DNA of 64,000 bases from Enterocloster hominis (ex Liu et al. 2021) (GTDB lineage Bacteria; Bacillota; Clostridia; Lachnospirales; Lachnospiraceae). The notes beneath the pieces were generated by a model. The model ran no database searches. It saw only the letters and a program-made list of their open reading frames with translations, and was not told the DNA's origin. The position numbers and the translations under genes were made by a program. Shown piece by piece: positions 43,459 to 53,364 of the stretch. Each line of letters starts with the position of its first letter. Position 1 is the stretch's first letter. The stretch lies in NCBI GenBank assembly GCA_014385265.1, contig JACRTJ010000006.1, forward strand, positions 50,152 through 114,151, in the 5' to 3' direction.

Positions 43459-45501
43459 TTACTGGCCATTGATCTCGCGGATCTTTTCAATATCCACTGT
43501 TTCATTGGTACCTGTGGCCCTGGCGTCAAACTGGACTGCAAAGGTGGTGCCCTCCGGAAGTGTCTTGTTCCGCAGGGATTCCCTGTACTCCTCCGCATCC
43601 TTTACCACCACGCCGTCTCCGGCCAGGCTCTGGCCCGGGAATACCCAGATCACCATATCGCCCATACCAAGCTCATAGGTGGATTCCTCCAGGATCCACT
43701 GGACCTGCATCCCATACTGGCTCATGCATTTATAAACATCATTTAAGGTGAGGCTTACGCCTTCTGCGCCGGAGAACAGCTCTTCCTTTTTGACCGCATA
43801 GGCTCCGCTTCCCTCCCTGGCTTTATTTAAAAGCTCCGGATTCAGTTTGAGACTGCCGCTGTGGGTTCCGGAACCAGAACCGGACGGCTTCGTCTCCTGG
43901 GAGGTCTCCTCCTGGCCTTCGCTCTCCTGGCCGCTCTCAGTCTCTTCTTCTGCCTCCGGCTCGGTCTCCTCCTCTGTCTCCTCTTCTGTGGGGACCGTTC
44001 CGATCTTCTTTCCGTCCGGACCCACCATGAATCCGTCCGGAGTCTCCTCATTGGTCAGCAGACGGCCGTCATCCATGAAATAATATTCGCTGCCGTCCAG
44101 GTTCTGCCATCCCATGACAGAACAGCCGTAGGCCGCTCCCTGGGCAGGATTAAAGTAATAAATATCGCCGTCTCCCGCGTCGTACCAGCCGGTCCGGAAG
44201 GTACCGTCCTCATTGAGGTAATACGTTCCGTTTTCATTGGATAAAAAGCCCGGAACGATGCTGGCAGGCGATAAAACATAGGCCCTCTTGAAATAAGACA
44301 TGGCTCCGGGCCCGTCTCCGTTCTCCAGGAGCTCTCCAGCCTTCATGGCCGCCTCGTCGGCTGCCGTGGCCCTGTAATTTTCCAGCTCGCCCTTGTAGCT
44401 TTCATCATCCGGCTTTAAGGCCACCGCCTTCTCCCAGAAGCTTAAGCCTGCGGCCATATCCTCTGTTTCCGAATAATAACCGGAGATCTCGTAAAGCAGA
44501 TCGTCAAACCGCTCGTTTGCCGCAGCGTCTGCATTCATGAACTTGGCCACTGCCTCATCCACCACGGTCTTTGCTGCCGCCAGATCACCGGAATCCATAT
44601 GAAGGGCGATCATGGTCACATAAATATCCATGGTATCCGGGGACAGCTCCCTGGCTTTTGTCAGGTATGTAACTGCCTCCTCCGTATTTCCCTCATTAAA
44701 GCACTGCTCTCCATAACGGGCATAGGCCGTGGCAAGGCTGCTCTGTATGGACGGATCCTCTTTGTTTTCCAGATTCTCCAGGATCTCGATGGATTTCTTA
44801 TATTCCTCCATCATCGCATAGGCATTGCTTAAGGCAAGGCGGGTATTGTCATCGCCCCGTCCTGCCTCCAGGAGGTTTTCCAGACAGGGAATGGCATACT
44901 CGTAATTCTCCTCCTCCACAAATTTCTGCCCCAGCTCCGTCAGGCTCTTGAACCGGATCTCCTCCAGCTCCTTATCGCCGGTAACCAGACAGCCTTCCTC
45001 CAGCACCACGTCGGCGCTGTCGTACTCCTCCAGATACAGGTAGACCTGGTGGAGTCCCAGATACGCTTTTTTGCAGGTCTCATCTGCGGCAATGGCCCGG
45101 TCGTAGGCTTCAATGGCGCTGTCAAACTCCTCGTCATTAAAATACTTCTCCGCATATTCCGTACACACTTCCACGTACCGGTCCCGCAGGGCCTCGTCCT
45201 GGGATGCCTCCCAGCCCTGTTCCAGGATATCCATGGCTTCCATATCCATTTCCTGGTCCGCATAGATCTCGCTCAGCTTCAGATAGACGTCCACATCCTC
45301 CGGATCCAGCTCCACTGCCTCAAGAAGCGCCTCGATGGCCTCATCAAACTTCTGCTCGCCCAGATACTTTTCTGCCAGGGCCATCTGCTCCCGGATCTTG
45401 GGATTCTCTTCTTTTGCCGTTTCCTCCTTTCTGCTGCACCCTGCACAGAGAACAGCAAAGGCCAGCAGAAGGAAAAGCGCCCGTTTTATTTTTGTACTCA
45501 T
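43459..45501 (-). CDS. TPR lipoprotein with cell-wall-binding repeats
   Basis: A 680-residue protein. The signal peptide has a lipobox (LLAFAVLCAGC, Cys about residue 22). Residues about 35-400 are TPR repeats (EKYLGEQKFDEAIEALLEAV, DPEDVDVYLKLSEIYADQEM). Then come glucan/choline-binding type repeats (GTYYLNEDGTFRTGWYDAGD, GWQNLDGSEYYFMDDGRLLT), a low-complexity Glu/Thr/Ser stretch (EEETEEETEPEAEEETESGQ) and a C-terminal domain of about 110 residues. A surface scaffold is likely; no enzyme motif is seen. Confidence 0.85.
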   Translation of the reverse strand: MSTKIKRALFLLLAFAVLCAGCSRKEETAKEENPKIREQMALAEKYLGEQKFDEAIEALLEAVELDPEDVDVYLKLSEIYADQEMDMEAMDILEQGWEASQDEALRDRYVEVCTEYAEKYFNDEEFDSAIEAYDRAIAADETCKKAYLGLHQVYLYLEEYDSADVVLEEGCLVTGDKELEEIRFKSLTELGQKFVEEENYEYAIPCLENLLEAGRGDDNTRLALSNAYAMMEEYKKSIEILENLENKEDPSIQSSLATAYARYGEQCFNEGNTEEAVTYLTKARELSPDTMDIYVTMIALHMDSGDLAAAKTVVDEAVAKFMNADAAANERFDDLLYEISGYYSETEDMAAGLSFWEKAVALKPDDESYKGELENYRATAADEAAMKAGELLENGDGPGAMSYFKRAYVLSPASIVPGFLSNENGTYYLNEDGTFRTGWYDAGDGDIYYFNPAQGAAYGCSVMGWQNLDGSEYYFMDDGRLLTNEETPDGFMVGPDGKKIGTVPTEEETEEETEPEAEEETESGQESEGQEETSQETKPSGSGSGTHSGSLKLNPELLNKAREGSGAYAVKKEELFSGAEGVSLTLNDVYKCMSQYGMQVQWILEESTYELGMGDMVIWVFPGQSLAGDGVVVKDAEEYRESLRNKTLPEGTTFAVQFDARATGTNETVDIEKIREINGQ

Positions 45502-45534
45502 TGAATGCTCTCCTGTAAAAATGTTGCTTTTGTT

Positions 45535-45565
45535 GGATAAAAATAGAATCCCGGAAACGGGATTC
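45535..45565 (-). terminator. Terminator of rnpB
   Basis: GAATCCCG/CGGGATTC arms (45546-45553 and 45558-45565) with a 4-base loop, then TATTTTTATCC on the minus strand, about 30 bases past the RNA. Confidence 0.8.
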
Positions 45566-45596
45566 TCCGCCGGTCTGACACCGGTCTTTTATAAGG

Positions 45597-45946
45597 CTCT
45601 GAGCAAGACTGTAAGCCGGGTTATGTCCTGGATGGTCATCTATCTAGGCTGTCTGTCGCCAGACAGCTCAAGCGGCCTACCCGGGAGCAGACGGGCCGCC
45701 TTATGCTCCCTGTTCGGCCTTGCTTCGGATGGGGTTTACATGTGCCCTCTCTGTTACCAGCGAGGCGGTAGTCTCTTACACTGCCTTTCCACCCTTACAC
45801 GGCAAGCCGTGCGGTTTATTTCTGTTGCACTGTCCCTGGAGTCGCCTCCGCCAGACGTTATCTGGCACCCTGCCCTTTGAAGCCCGGACTTTCCTCTCCT
45901 GCATCCTTTCGGTCATGCAGCAGCGACCATCTGTCTTACTCAGAAC
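45597..45946 (-). ncRNA. rnpB: RNase P RNA (bacterial type A)
   Basis: About 350 nt of minus-strand RNA. The 5' CTGAGTAAGAC and 3' GTCTTGCTCAG pair as P1; the conserved GAGGAAAGTCCGGGCT block (CR-I) follows near 45900, ACAGAAA and the AGGGTGGAAAGGCAGTG region lie in the middle, and the 3' GACATAACCCGGCTTACAG (CR-V) is at the end. It matures tRNA 5' ends. The ends are set from P1 and the promoter. Confidence 0.93.
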
Positions 45947-45952
45947 CTCCTT

Positions 45953-45981
45953 ACTATACCACAATTTTTTTCGTATGTCCA
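45953..45981 (-). promoter_or_regulatory. Promoter of rnpB
   Basis: TGGACA (45976-45981), 17 bases, TATAGT (45953-45958) on the minus strand, placing transcription start near 45946, at the predicted RNA 5' end. Confidence 0.75.
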
Positions 45982-46012
45982 TACCGCCGTTCTGGCATTT
46001 TCTTCTATCCCT

Positions 46013-47671
46013 TTATACCTTCAGGCAGCTTCCTCCGATAAACTCCCGGATAATGGAGTTTTTGGGGATGATCTCGCTGTCGATCCCCAGGAAATAATCC
46101 AGGAATTTCAGCAGCCGCTTTGCCTCGTCGTACTCCGGCACATCCCTGGGGATGCTGAATAAAAGGGGCTCCGCATACAGCTTCAGCACCGCCAGCTCAT
46201 AGACCAGCGCTGAGTTGAACATCACATCTGCCTGCTCCTGGAAGGGGAAGATATTCTTATCCTCGCCCCGGCGCACCGACGACCAGCGGCGGATGGTCTC
46301 CAGAGCCGAGGTCCCCCTGGTCCTGGCATCCCGCACCATGCGGCGGATGATCCGCCCGTCTGCCGTGGGGATCCGGTTATGCTCGTCCACGTTCAGCTGG
46401 GTCAGGGCGCTGATATAGATCTTAAACCGGCTTTCTGCCGGAAGGGAATAGCTGAGCTTATCATTGAGGCAGTGGATCCCCTCGATGATGAGCACATCGT
46501 TCTTTCCCAGCTTTAAAAAATCTCCATTGTATTCCCTGGTCCCGGTCACAAAGTTAAATCTGGGGATCTCCACCAGCCTGCCGTTTAAAAGACCATTCAT
46601 GTCCTCATTGAATTTCTCAATGTCCACACATTCCAGGGCCTCCATGTCCAGTTTCCCGTTTTCATCCCTGGGATAATCCTCCCGGTTCTTGAAATAGTTA
46701 TCCACAGCAATGGGATGGGGCGTATAGCCCAGGGCCCGGAACTGGGTAGCCAGCCGGTGGCTGAAGGTGGTCTTTCCAGAGGAGGACGGTCCGGCGATCA
46801 TCACCAGCCTCTTGTCCCCGGCCTTTGCCGCCTGCTCGGCAATATTGCCGATGGTCTTTTCCTGGAGTGCTTCCTGCATCAGGATCAGATCCGCCGCTTT
46901 TCCTTCAGAGATCAGCCGGTTTAAGGTTCCCACATTGGGGACCTCCAGGCAATCGCTCCAGCGGTAGGAATCCCTCAGCACCTGGAACAGCTTTTCATGG
47001 TTTCCGCTTTTCTCCACCTTCCGGGGAGCTTTCGTTTCCGGGAGCAGGAGCAGAAAACCGGAGTGATATGGGATCAGGTCAAAATATTTCACATACCCCG
47101 TATTCTGTACCATGTATCCATAAAAATAATCCTCAAATTTTTCAATGCTGTAAATATTGACCCTGGACGCCCGCCGGTACATGAAGAGCTGCTCCTTATC
47201 ATGCATCCCGTGGCGGCCGAACAGCTCCACTGCCTCATCGGTGTTGACGCTGCGCTTTACGATCGGCAGCTTTTTCTCCACCAGAACGTGCATCTCCTCC
47301 TTCACCCGGTCCAGGAGCTCTTCCGTCAGGGCCACGTCGCCCTCCAGTTCTCCATAGATCCCGTTTCCCAGGGCGAAATCCATCTGGACCTTTTTGATCT
47401 TCTCCCTGGGGATCACATCATAAAAGGCCTTCAGCATTACAAAAACTGCGCTCCGCTCATACGTCTTTTTCCCCACCGGATCCTGAAAGGTCAGAAATTC
47501 GATCTGGGACTCCTTCGTCAGCGTCTTGTGGAGCTCCTTCAGCTTCCCGTTGACCCGGGCCAGCAGGATATCCTCCTGGAACTCCGGCTGGAACTCCTCC
47601 GCCACTGTAAAGAGCGGCGTCCCCTCCGGGTATTCTCTGGTCTTTCCGCATGCATGAACCTTGATCATCAT
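46013..47671 (-). CDS. TGS-domain nucleoside (uridine) kinase
   Basis: A 552-residue fusion: N-terminal TGS/ThrRS-like part (HACGKTREYPEGTPLFTVAE; then a His-containing GRHGMHDKEQLFMYR region as in the second additional domain of ThrRS), and from about residue 285 a uridine-kinase-type P-loop domain (VMIAGPSSSGKTTFSHRLAT; AVDNYFKNREDYPRDENGKL; DVLIIEGIHCLND). It phosphorylates a nucleoside, probably uridine; the role of the tRNA-synthetase-like part is unknown. A common fusion in Firmicutes. Confidence 0.88.
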   Translation of the reverse strand: MMIKVHACGKTREYPEGTPLFTVAEEFQPEFQEDILLARVNGKLKELHKTLTKESQIEFLTFQDPVGKKTYERSAVFVMLKAFYDVIPREKIKKVQMDFALGNGIYGELEGDVALTEELLDRVKEEMHVLVEKKLPIVKRSVNTDEAVELFGRHGMHDKEQLFMYRRASRVNIYSIEKFEDYFYGYMVQNTGYVKYFDLIPYHSGFLLLLPETKAPRKVEKSGNHEKLFQVLRDSYRWSDCLEVPNVGTLNRLISEGKAADLILMQEALQEKTIGNIAEQAAKAGDKRLVMIAGPSSSGKTTFSHRLATQFRALGYTPHPIAVDNYFKNREDYPRDENGKLDMEALECVDIEKFNEDMNGLLNGRLVEIPRFNFVTGTREYNGDFLKLGKNDVLIIEGIHCLNDKLSYSLPAESRFKIYISALTQLNVDEHNRIPTADGRIIRRMVRDARTRGTSALETIRRWSSVRRGEDKNIFPFQEQADVMFNSALVYELAVLKLYAEPLLFSIPRDVPEYDEAKRLLKFLDYFLGIDSEIIPKNSIIREFIGGSCLKV

Positions 47672-47687
47672 AAGCAGACCTCCTATC

Positions 47688-48488
47688 CTACACCACTGCC
47701 GCCGGGAAATGAACCGGCATTTTTAAAATCTGTATCTGGTCTCCCAGTCTTTGTCTCAGGTATCCCTCCATATAGTCCATAAAAATATGCTCCAGGCCGT
47801 AATGGCCGGCATCAATGATCATCAGTCCCTGGGCTGCCGCGTCGATGCCTGCATGGTGGCCGATGTCCCCGGTGATCAGCGCTTGGGCCCCTTTTTCCAG
47901 GGCCGCCTGGATGGTGCTGCCTCCAGAGCCCGGGCAGACAGCCGCCCGTACCACCAGCTCCTTTTCCCACAGCCCCTCTCCGTAAACCGTCACAAAGGGC
48001 AGGCCGAAGGTCTCCTTTACCCGGCGGGCCAGCTCCATTCCCGTCACAGGAGTCTCAAGGCTGCCTGTCTTTCCGATCCCATAAAGGACCCCATTCTCCT
48101 CTCCCATGGCTTCCAGCGGCTCTCCGCCGCAGATCCCGATCCGTTCTGCCGCCAGGTCCGCCATGCAGCCGGGGGCAGAATCAAAATTGGTGTGCATGGC
48201 AAAATAGGAAAGATCCGACTGGATCATCTCCACCAGCCGCCGGCCGATGAAGTCCTCATCGGTCACCCGCTTTATGGATCTGAAGATCAGCGGATGATGG
48301 CTTACGATCATATCTGCCCCCTGCCGGACAGCCAGAGCCACTGCCTCATCATCGGCATCCACACAGAGAAGGAGCTTCTTTACTTTCTTCTCCTTCCTTC
48401 CCGCCAGAAGCCCCGGGTTGTCCCACTCACAGGCCATACGATGGGGCGCCAGCTCCTCCAGTATATTTATGATCTCACTGCATCTCAT
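47688..48488 (-). CDS. Nif3-like dinuclear-metal hexameric protein
   Basis: A 266-residue NIF3 protein with HHPLIF and HTNFDSAPGC metal-binding His motifs at the N-terminal half and TGDIGHHAGIDAAAQGLMII with DAGHYGLEH at the C-terminal half. It forms hexamers binding two metals; activity is debated (annotated as GTP cyclohydrolase I type 2). It overlaps trmK by 14 bases, the usual neighbour. Confidence 0.93.
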   Translation of the reverse strand: MRCSEIINILEELAPHRMACEWDNPGLLAGRKEKKVKKLLLCVDADDEAVALAVRQGADMIVSHHPLIFRSIKRVTDEDFIGRRLVEMIQSDLSYFAMHTNFDSAPGCMADLAAERIGICGGEPLEAMGEENGVLYGIGKTGSLETPVTGMELARRVKETFGLPFVTVYGEGLWEKELVVRAAVCPGSGGSTIQAALEKGAQALITGDIGHHAGIDAAAQGLMIIDAGHYGLEHIFMDYMEGYLRQRLGDQIQILKMPVHFPAAVV

Positions 48489-49182
48489 TCTGTACCTCCC
48501 GGTTATACCGCAGATCCTCCTCTGCTTCCCGCTTCTTTGCAGCGGCCCGCTCCGAGTGTGCGCCCAGAGGACCCAGGCTTTCTGCCAGGGAGCAGAGCTT
48601 TTCTTCCTCTTCCTTTAAATATTTCAGAAAAACAGGATCCTTTGCATCAATCAGATATTGGCTGTAATAAAAAAATCGTTCCGGCCGCTCCTTCCGATCA
48701 TCCTCTCTCTTCCTGCCCACAGAAAGGATCGTATAAAATTTCCCGTCCTCAAAGACCATCTCTTCTTTTTCCACCGGGAAACCGTTGTCCCAGAGCCATT
48801 TCCGCATTTTCGGGATCTCCGACTGGGGCGACAGGATCCATTGTCCCACAGAGTCCCACATGTGGCGTCCCTGCTCCAGGATATGTATCATCAGCTCTCC
48901 GCCCATCCCGGCAATGACCACTGCTTCCGCCTCTCCGGGAGACAGCTTTTCCAGTCCATCGGAGAGCCTGGTCTCGATCCTGTTTTCCAGACCCGCCATG
49001 GCCACCGATTCCTCTGCCCGGGACAGCGGGCCTTTCCGCACGTCCATGGCCAGGGCCCGCTTTACGGTCCCCCTTCTCACCAGCTCCACCGGCACATGGC
49101 CGTGGTCTGTGCCGATATCTGCCGCCGACTCTGCCGGCCTTACCATGGAAACTACCGTTTCCAGACGGTCTGATAATCTCAT
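48475..49182 (-). CDS. trmK: tRNA (adenine(22)-N1)-methyltransferase TrmK
   Basis: A 235-residue SAM enzyme: LETVVSMVRPAESAADIGTD with DHGHVPVELV (SAM motif I), VVIAGMGGELMIHILEQG and WILSPQSEIPKMRKWLWDNG. It makes m1A22 in tRNA. It lies 30 bases downstream of rpoD as in most Firmicutes. A C-terminal charged extension (about residues 170-235) matches the family coiled coil. Confidence 0.93.
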   Translation of the reverse strand: MRLSDRLETVVSMVRPAESAADIGTDHGHVPVELVRRGTVKRALAMDVRKGPLSRAEESVAMAGLENRIETRLSDGLEKLSPGEAEAVVIAGMGGELMIHILEQGRHMWDSVGQWILSPQSEIPKMRKWLWDNGFPVEKEEMVFEDGKFYTILSVGRKREDDRKERPERFFYYSQYLIDAKDPVFLKYLKEEEEKLCSLAESLGPLGAHSERAAAKKREAEEDLRYNREVQNEMQ

Positions 49183-49212
49183 CGTTGTTCCATTCCTTCC
49201 AGTCTGTATTTT

Positions 49213-50325
49213 CTATTCGTCCAGATAATCCTTTAATTTTTTGCTGCGGCTGGGATGACGGAGCTTTCTCAGGGCCTTGGCCTCGATCTGACGGATCCGC
49301 TCCCTGGTGACGTTGAACTCCCGTCCCACCTCCTCCAGGGTCCTTGGCCGCCCGTCGTCCAGGCCGAACCGGAGCCTCAGCACCTTCTGCTCCCGTTCCG
49401 TCAATGTATCCAGGACCTCCATCAGCTGTTCATGGAGCAGGGTAAAGGTGGCCGCATCTGCCGGTACAGTCACCTGATCGTCCTGGATGAAATCGCCCAG
49501 ATGGCTGTCCTCCTCCTCACCGATGGGCGTTTCCAGGGACACCGGATCCTGGGAGATCTTCATGATCTCCCGCACCCGTTCCACCGGAAGCTCCATTTCC
49601 TTTGCCACCTCCTCCGGAGACGGCTCCCGTCCCAGGGTCTGGAGAAGCTGTCTCTGGGCCCGTACCAGGCGGTTGATGGTCTCCACCATATGGACCGGGA
49701 TCCGTATGGTCCTGGCCTGGTCCGCGATGGCCCTGGTAATGGCCTGGCGGATCCACCAGGTGGCATAGGTACTGAACTTATAGCCCTTCCGGTATTCAAA
49801 TTTTTCCACTGCCTTTATGAGTCCCAGATTCCCCTCCTGGATCAGATCCAGGAACTGCATCCCGCGGCCCACATACCGTTTGGCGATGCTGACCACCAGA
49901 CGGAGGTTGGCCTCTGCCAGCTTCTTTTTTGCCTCCTCGTCGCCCAGCTCCATGCGTTTTGCCAGCTCGATCTCCTCCTCAGAGGTCAGCAGCGGCACCT
50001 TTCCGATCTCTTTCAGGTACATACGCACCGGATCCTCGATCCCCACGCCCTCAGGCACCGAAAGATCCAGATTTTCCATATTTTCTTCTCCGGCCTCTTC
50101 TTCTGCAAACAGGTCCGGATCCATGTCGTCATCCGACGATATCTTAAGGACATCCACCTTCTTATTGTCCAGGAAGTCGTAAATTTGGTCCAGCTTTTCC
50201 GGTGTCAGCTCTTCTTTGGCAAATACATCGAGGATCTCCTGCTCTTCCAGGACATTCTTCTTCTTTTTTGCCGTTTCCAGGAGCTTGTCCAGTTTCTCTT
50301 CAAACGTAAGCATCTTTTCTTCCAT
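49213..50325 (-). CDS. rpoD: Primary sigma factor RpoD/SigA
   Basis: A 370-residue sigma-70. Region 1.1 is short and acidic; then [20 protein letters not shown] (1.2), [20 protein letters not shown] (2.2) and [20 protein letters not shown] (2.3-2.4), and the final [20 protein letters not shown] (4.2). It directs housekeeping transcription. Start taken at the ATG ending at 50325 (SD GGAAGG nine bases before); an ATG three codons upstream is also possible. Confidence 0.97.
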   Translation of the reverse strand: MEEKMLTFEEKLDKLLETAKKKKNVLEEQEILDVFAKEELTPEKLDQIYDFLDNKKVDVLKISSDDDMDPDLFAEEEAGEENMENLDLSVPEGVGIEDPVRMYLKEIGKVPLLTSEEEIELAKRMELGDEEAKKKLAEANLRLVVSIAKRYVGRGMQFLDLIQEGNLGLIKAVEKFEYRKGYKFSTYATWWIRQAITRAIADQARTIRIPVHMVETINRLVRAQRQLLQTLGREPSPEEVAKEMELPVERVREIMKISQDPVSLETPIGEEEDSHLGDFIQDDQVTVPADAATFTLLHEQLMEVLDTLTEREQKVLRLRFGLDDGRPRTLEEVGREFNVTRERIRQIEAKALRKLRHPSRSKKLKDYLDE

Positions 50326-50352
50326 AATTCCCATCCTTCCCGGCGTCTGGAT

Positions 50353-52113
50353 CTAATCCAGTGAAATCTGCAGTGATGCCAGTTCTGACTGCATCTTTAT
50401 GATTTTTTGCAGCTGTGTGATGTCCGTTGCTTTTCTGCTCTGTATCTCCAGACTGTTTTTCTTGATCTTCTTCACAGTCTCGGAAAACGCCTTCTTTTGT
50501 TCCTCATTATTTAAGGATTCAGAAAGACTGGCGTGAAAAAGCGCTGCCACCTCCCTGTATTGTTCCTCTCCCCCGATAAAATGATTCAGGATCTGGGCTG
50601 GATTCATATTTCCTTTTTTATGCTCCTCAAAGACCATAGCCGCTGCCTCCTTATAAAGGCCGTCTGAAAAGTCCTCGGGGCCGATGATCCTTTCGATCTT
50701 ATCAAAAAGCTCTGGCTTCTCGATGAGCCAGGTAAGCAGGAGGCGCTGGGACCTGCGGATCCCGTCCTCCTTCTCTTTTCTGGGTTTTCTCTCCCGTTCC
50801 GGATCCGAAGCTTTGATGCCCGTTCCGTACTGTCCTCCCAGGGAAGACACCAGCCGCTTTAAGTCTTCCTGGGGGATCATGTATTCCCTGGCCACGGCCT
50901 CGGTGTAGGCGTCCCGCTCCAGCTTTTCCGGAAACTCCAGAAGCTTTCTTGCGGCCGCATTATAAAAAGCCGTCTTGGATTCGGGATCCTGCATATTGTA
51001 CTGGCTCCGGATCACCGAGATCTCAAACATGAAGCTGCCCACAGCGCTGTCAATGCGCTTCTGGAACTCTTCCCTTCCCAGGTTCTTCATAAATTCATCC
51101 GGGTCCTTATAGGGCTTCATATCCAGAACCTTCACTGAGATCCCTGCTTCTTTTAAAATGGGGATCGCCCGCAAAGCCGCCTTGGTCCCGGCTCCATCGC
51201 TGTCATAGGTTAAGACTGCCTGGTCCGTATACCGCTTTAAAAGGGAAGCATGCTGGGAAGTAAAGGCCGTTCCCAGAGATGCCACGGCATTGGTGAAGCC
51301 TGCCTGGTGCATGGCGATCACATCCATATAGCCCTCGCAGACCAGCATATACCCGGCCCGGGATGTTCTTGCGAAGTTTAATCCGTACAGGTTCCGGCTC
51401 TTATCAAAAAGCTTCGTTTCCGGGGAGTTTAAATATTTGGGCTCTCCCTCGCCCATGACACGGCCTCCGAAGCCGATGAGCCGGTTATTGACATCCAGGA
51501 TCGGGAACATGACCCGGTTCCAGAACTTGTCCCTGGATCCCCGTTCTTCAATATAGAACAGTCCGGTCTCTTTCAGGATCCCGTCTCCGTAGCCCTTGGA
51601 CCGCATATACCGGTACAGGTCATCCGGTGTCTTCAGGGAATAGCCCAGGCCGAAGCGGCGGATGGTCTCGTCACTTAGGCCCCGGTTTCTGAAATACTCA
51701 TATCCGACCCGTCCCTGGGGCTGCTTCAGCTGGTAATAAAAATAGTTTCCTGCCAGGCGGTTGATCTCCAGGAGCGTATTCTTAAGATCCGCCTGGGCCC
51801 TGGCCTCCTTGGAATACTCCACCTCCGGCAGGGTGATCCCAGCCCGGTCTGCCAGATATTTCACCGCCTCCACAAAGGAATAGTTTTCATATTCCATTAC
51901 AAAGGTAATGACGTTTCCTCCGGCTCCGCAGCCAAAGCAGTAATACATCTGCTTCCCCGGCGATACGGAAAACGAAGGGGACTTCTCATTATGGAAGGGA
52001 CACAGGCCAAAATAATTGGCCCCCTTCTTTTTCAGATTGACATACTGGGAGATCACGTCCACAATGTCATTTCTCGTTCGTACTTCTTCGATCACATCAT
52101 CCGGGTAATACAT
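50353..52113 (-). CDS. dnaG: DNA primase
   Basis: A 586-residue DnaG: CHC2 zinc finger (CPFHNEKSPSFSVSPGKQMY with CFGCGAGG), catalytic TOPRIM core (LVCEGYMDVIAMHQAGFTNA and VLTYDSDGAGTKAALRAIP), and a C-terminal DnaB-interacting helical part. Lies between dgt and rpoD, the macromolecular-synthesis operon order. Confidence 0.97.
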   Translation of the reverse strand: MYYPDDVIEEVRTRNDIVDVISQYVNLKKKGANYFGLCPFHNEKSPSFSVSPGKQMYYCFGCGAGGNVITFVMEYENYSFVEAVKYLADRAGITLPEVEYSKEARAQADLKNTLLEINRLAGNYFYYQLKQPQGRVGYEYFRNRGLSDETIRRFGLGYSLKTPDDLYRYMRSKGYGDGILKETGLFYIEERGSRDKFWNRVMFPILDVNNRLIGFGGRVMGEGEPKYLNSPETKLFDKSRNLYGLNFARTSRAGYMLVCEGYMDVIAMHQAGFTNAVASLGTAFTSQHASLLKRYTDQAVLTYDSDGAGTKAALRAIPILKEAGISVKVLDMKPYKDPDEFMKNLGREEFQKRIDSAVGSFMFEISVIRSQYNMQDPESKTAFYNAAARKLLEFPEKLERDAYTEAVAREYMIPQEDLKRLVSSLGGQYGTGIKASDPERERKPRKEKEDGIRRSQRLLLTWLIEKPELFDKIERIIGPEDFSDGLYKEAAAMVFEEHKKGNMNPAQILNHFIGGEEQYREVAALFHASLSESLNNEEQKKAFSETVKKIKKNSLEIQSRKATDITQLQKIIKMQSELASLQISLD

Positions 52114-52130
52114 CCATATCCTCCAACGCC

Positions 52131-53120
52131 TCAGCCTTTCCAGGCCTTTGGCACAAATAATTCTTCAAAAAGGTCGATGGCAAAGCGGTCGCTCATACCG
52201 GCAATGTAGTCGCAGACCACCCGCTCCCTCGTTTCATGATTTTTTTCGATCATAATAAAATATTCCTCCGGAAGCCGGTCCACATGCTCCATATAATATT
52301 CATACAGCCTTACGATCAGCTGCTGGGCCTTCCCCTCCTCCGCCTTTGCCGCCGGATTTTTATATACGTTTTCAAACATCCACTGGCGGAGGCTCACCAT
52401 GGTATCCAGCACGTCCTGGGACATGACGATCTCCGGACGGTCCAGACTGTTCATGATAATGTCATGGACCATGATGTTGAGACGCTCCTTCACAGAATTT
52501 CCCAGCACCTCCGTATACCTTCCGGGGATATCATGCTCGGTGATGATCCGTCCCCGTATGGCGTCGTCGATGTCGTGGTTGATATAAGCGATCTTATCAG
52601 AAAAGCGGACGATCTTTCCCTCCAGGGTGGACGGGTTCCCGGCTGTCCGGTGGTTCAGGATGCCGTCCCGGACCTCCTTTGTCAGGTTCAGTCCCCTTCC
52701 CTTTTTCTCCACCACCTCCACCACCCGGACGCTCTGCTTATAATGGGAAAAGCCCTCCGGACAGATCTCATTCAATATGTACTCTCCTGCATGGCCAAAG
52801 GGCGTGTGGCCCAGGTCATGGCCCAGGGCAATGGCCTCCGTCAGGCTTTCGTTCATCTTAAGGGCCCTGGCGATGGTCCTGGCGATCTGGGCGACCTCCA
52901 GAGTGTGGGTGAGCCTGGTCCGGTAATGGTCTCCTTCCGGAGCCAGGAACACCTGGGTCTTATGCTTTAAACGGCGGAACGACTTGCTGTGGAGGATCCG
53001 GTCCCGGTCCCTCTGGTAGGCCGGGCGGATATCACAGGGCTCCTCCTCCCGGTCCCGTCCCAGGGTCTCACTGCTTAAGGAGGCATAGGGACTTAAGTTT
53101 TCCCGCTCCCACTGTTCCAT
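52131..53120 (-). CDS. dgt: dGTPase-like deoxynucleoside triphosphate triphosphohydrolase
   Basis: A 329-residue HD-domain enzyme: RDRILHSKSFRRLKHKTQVF, RTRLTHTLEVAQIARTIARA, ALGHDLGHTPFGHAGE (HD metal site) and FSDKIAYINHDIDDA. It removes triphosphate from dNTPs. First gene of the dgt-dnaG-rpoD-trmK-nif3 operon; 17 bases before dnaG. HD dNTPases can also limit phage replication, but this one is in a housekeeping setting. Confidence 0.93.
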   Translation of the reverse strand: MEQWERENLSPYASLSSETLGRDREEEPCDIRPAYQRDRDRILHSKSFRRLKHKTQVFLAPEGDHYRTRLTHTLEVAQIARTIARALKMNESLTEAIALGHDLGHTPFGHAGEYILNEICPEGFSHYKQSVRVVEVVEKKGRGLNLTKEVRDGILNHRTAGNPSTLEGKIVRFSDKIAYINHDIDDAIRGRIITEHDIPGRYTEVLGNSVKERLNIMVHDIIMNSLDRPEIVMSQDVLDTMVSLRQWMFENVYKNPAAKAEEGKAQQLIVRLYEYYMEHVDRLPEEYFIMIEKNHETRERVVCDYIAGMSDRFAIDLFEELFVPKAWKG

Positions 53121-53210
53121 GGATTCTCTGATATTGATACAGACCGCCTCCTTTGCAAAGGCCGGGGCTGCAGACGCGCAGACCTGGAGAATATTTTTGG
53201 CGATGATACT

Positions 53211-53239
53211 ATTATATCACAAAGACTGCCATTTTAGAA
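53211..53239 (-). promoter_or_regulatory. Promoter of the dgt-dnaG-rpoD operon
   Basis: An extended -10 TGATATAAT (hexamer 53211-53216, TG at 53218-53219) with a weak TTCTAA 17 bases upstream (53234-53239) on the minus strand. The leader to dgt is about 85 bases. The rest of 53121-53364 holds no gene; a weak GC hairpin near 53342-53355 may end the helicase transcript. Confidence 0.6.
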
Positions 53240-53364
53240 CACTTATTTATTAACATTCTCCTACAAAATCCGCAAATTTTCAGAAAAGACATCTAAATAA
53301 TCCATAAACCGGGTTAGTTCCTTCTTTTTCGACAGGTTGAAAACCGGCAGCCGGCACAGCAGGA

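Noticed and set aside
45335..46097. Open frames over the RNase P RNA
   Set aside because: Region is a structured RNA with all conserved rnpB blocks; the frames are incidental.
47751..48917. Long plus-strand open frame (388 codons)
   Set aside because: Antisense to nif3 and trmK, low-complexity His/Pro/Gln-rich translation, no ribosome site; a shadow of GC-rich coding DNA.
49255..50364. Plus-strand open frame (369 codons) opposite rpoD
   Set aside because: Mirror frame of a highly conserved gene; no domain pattern.
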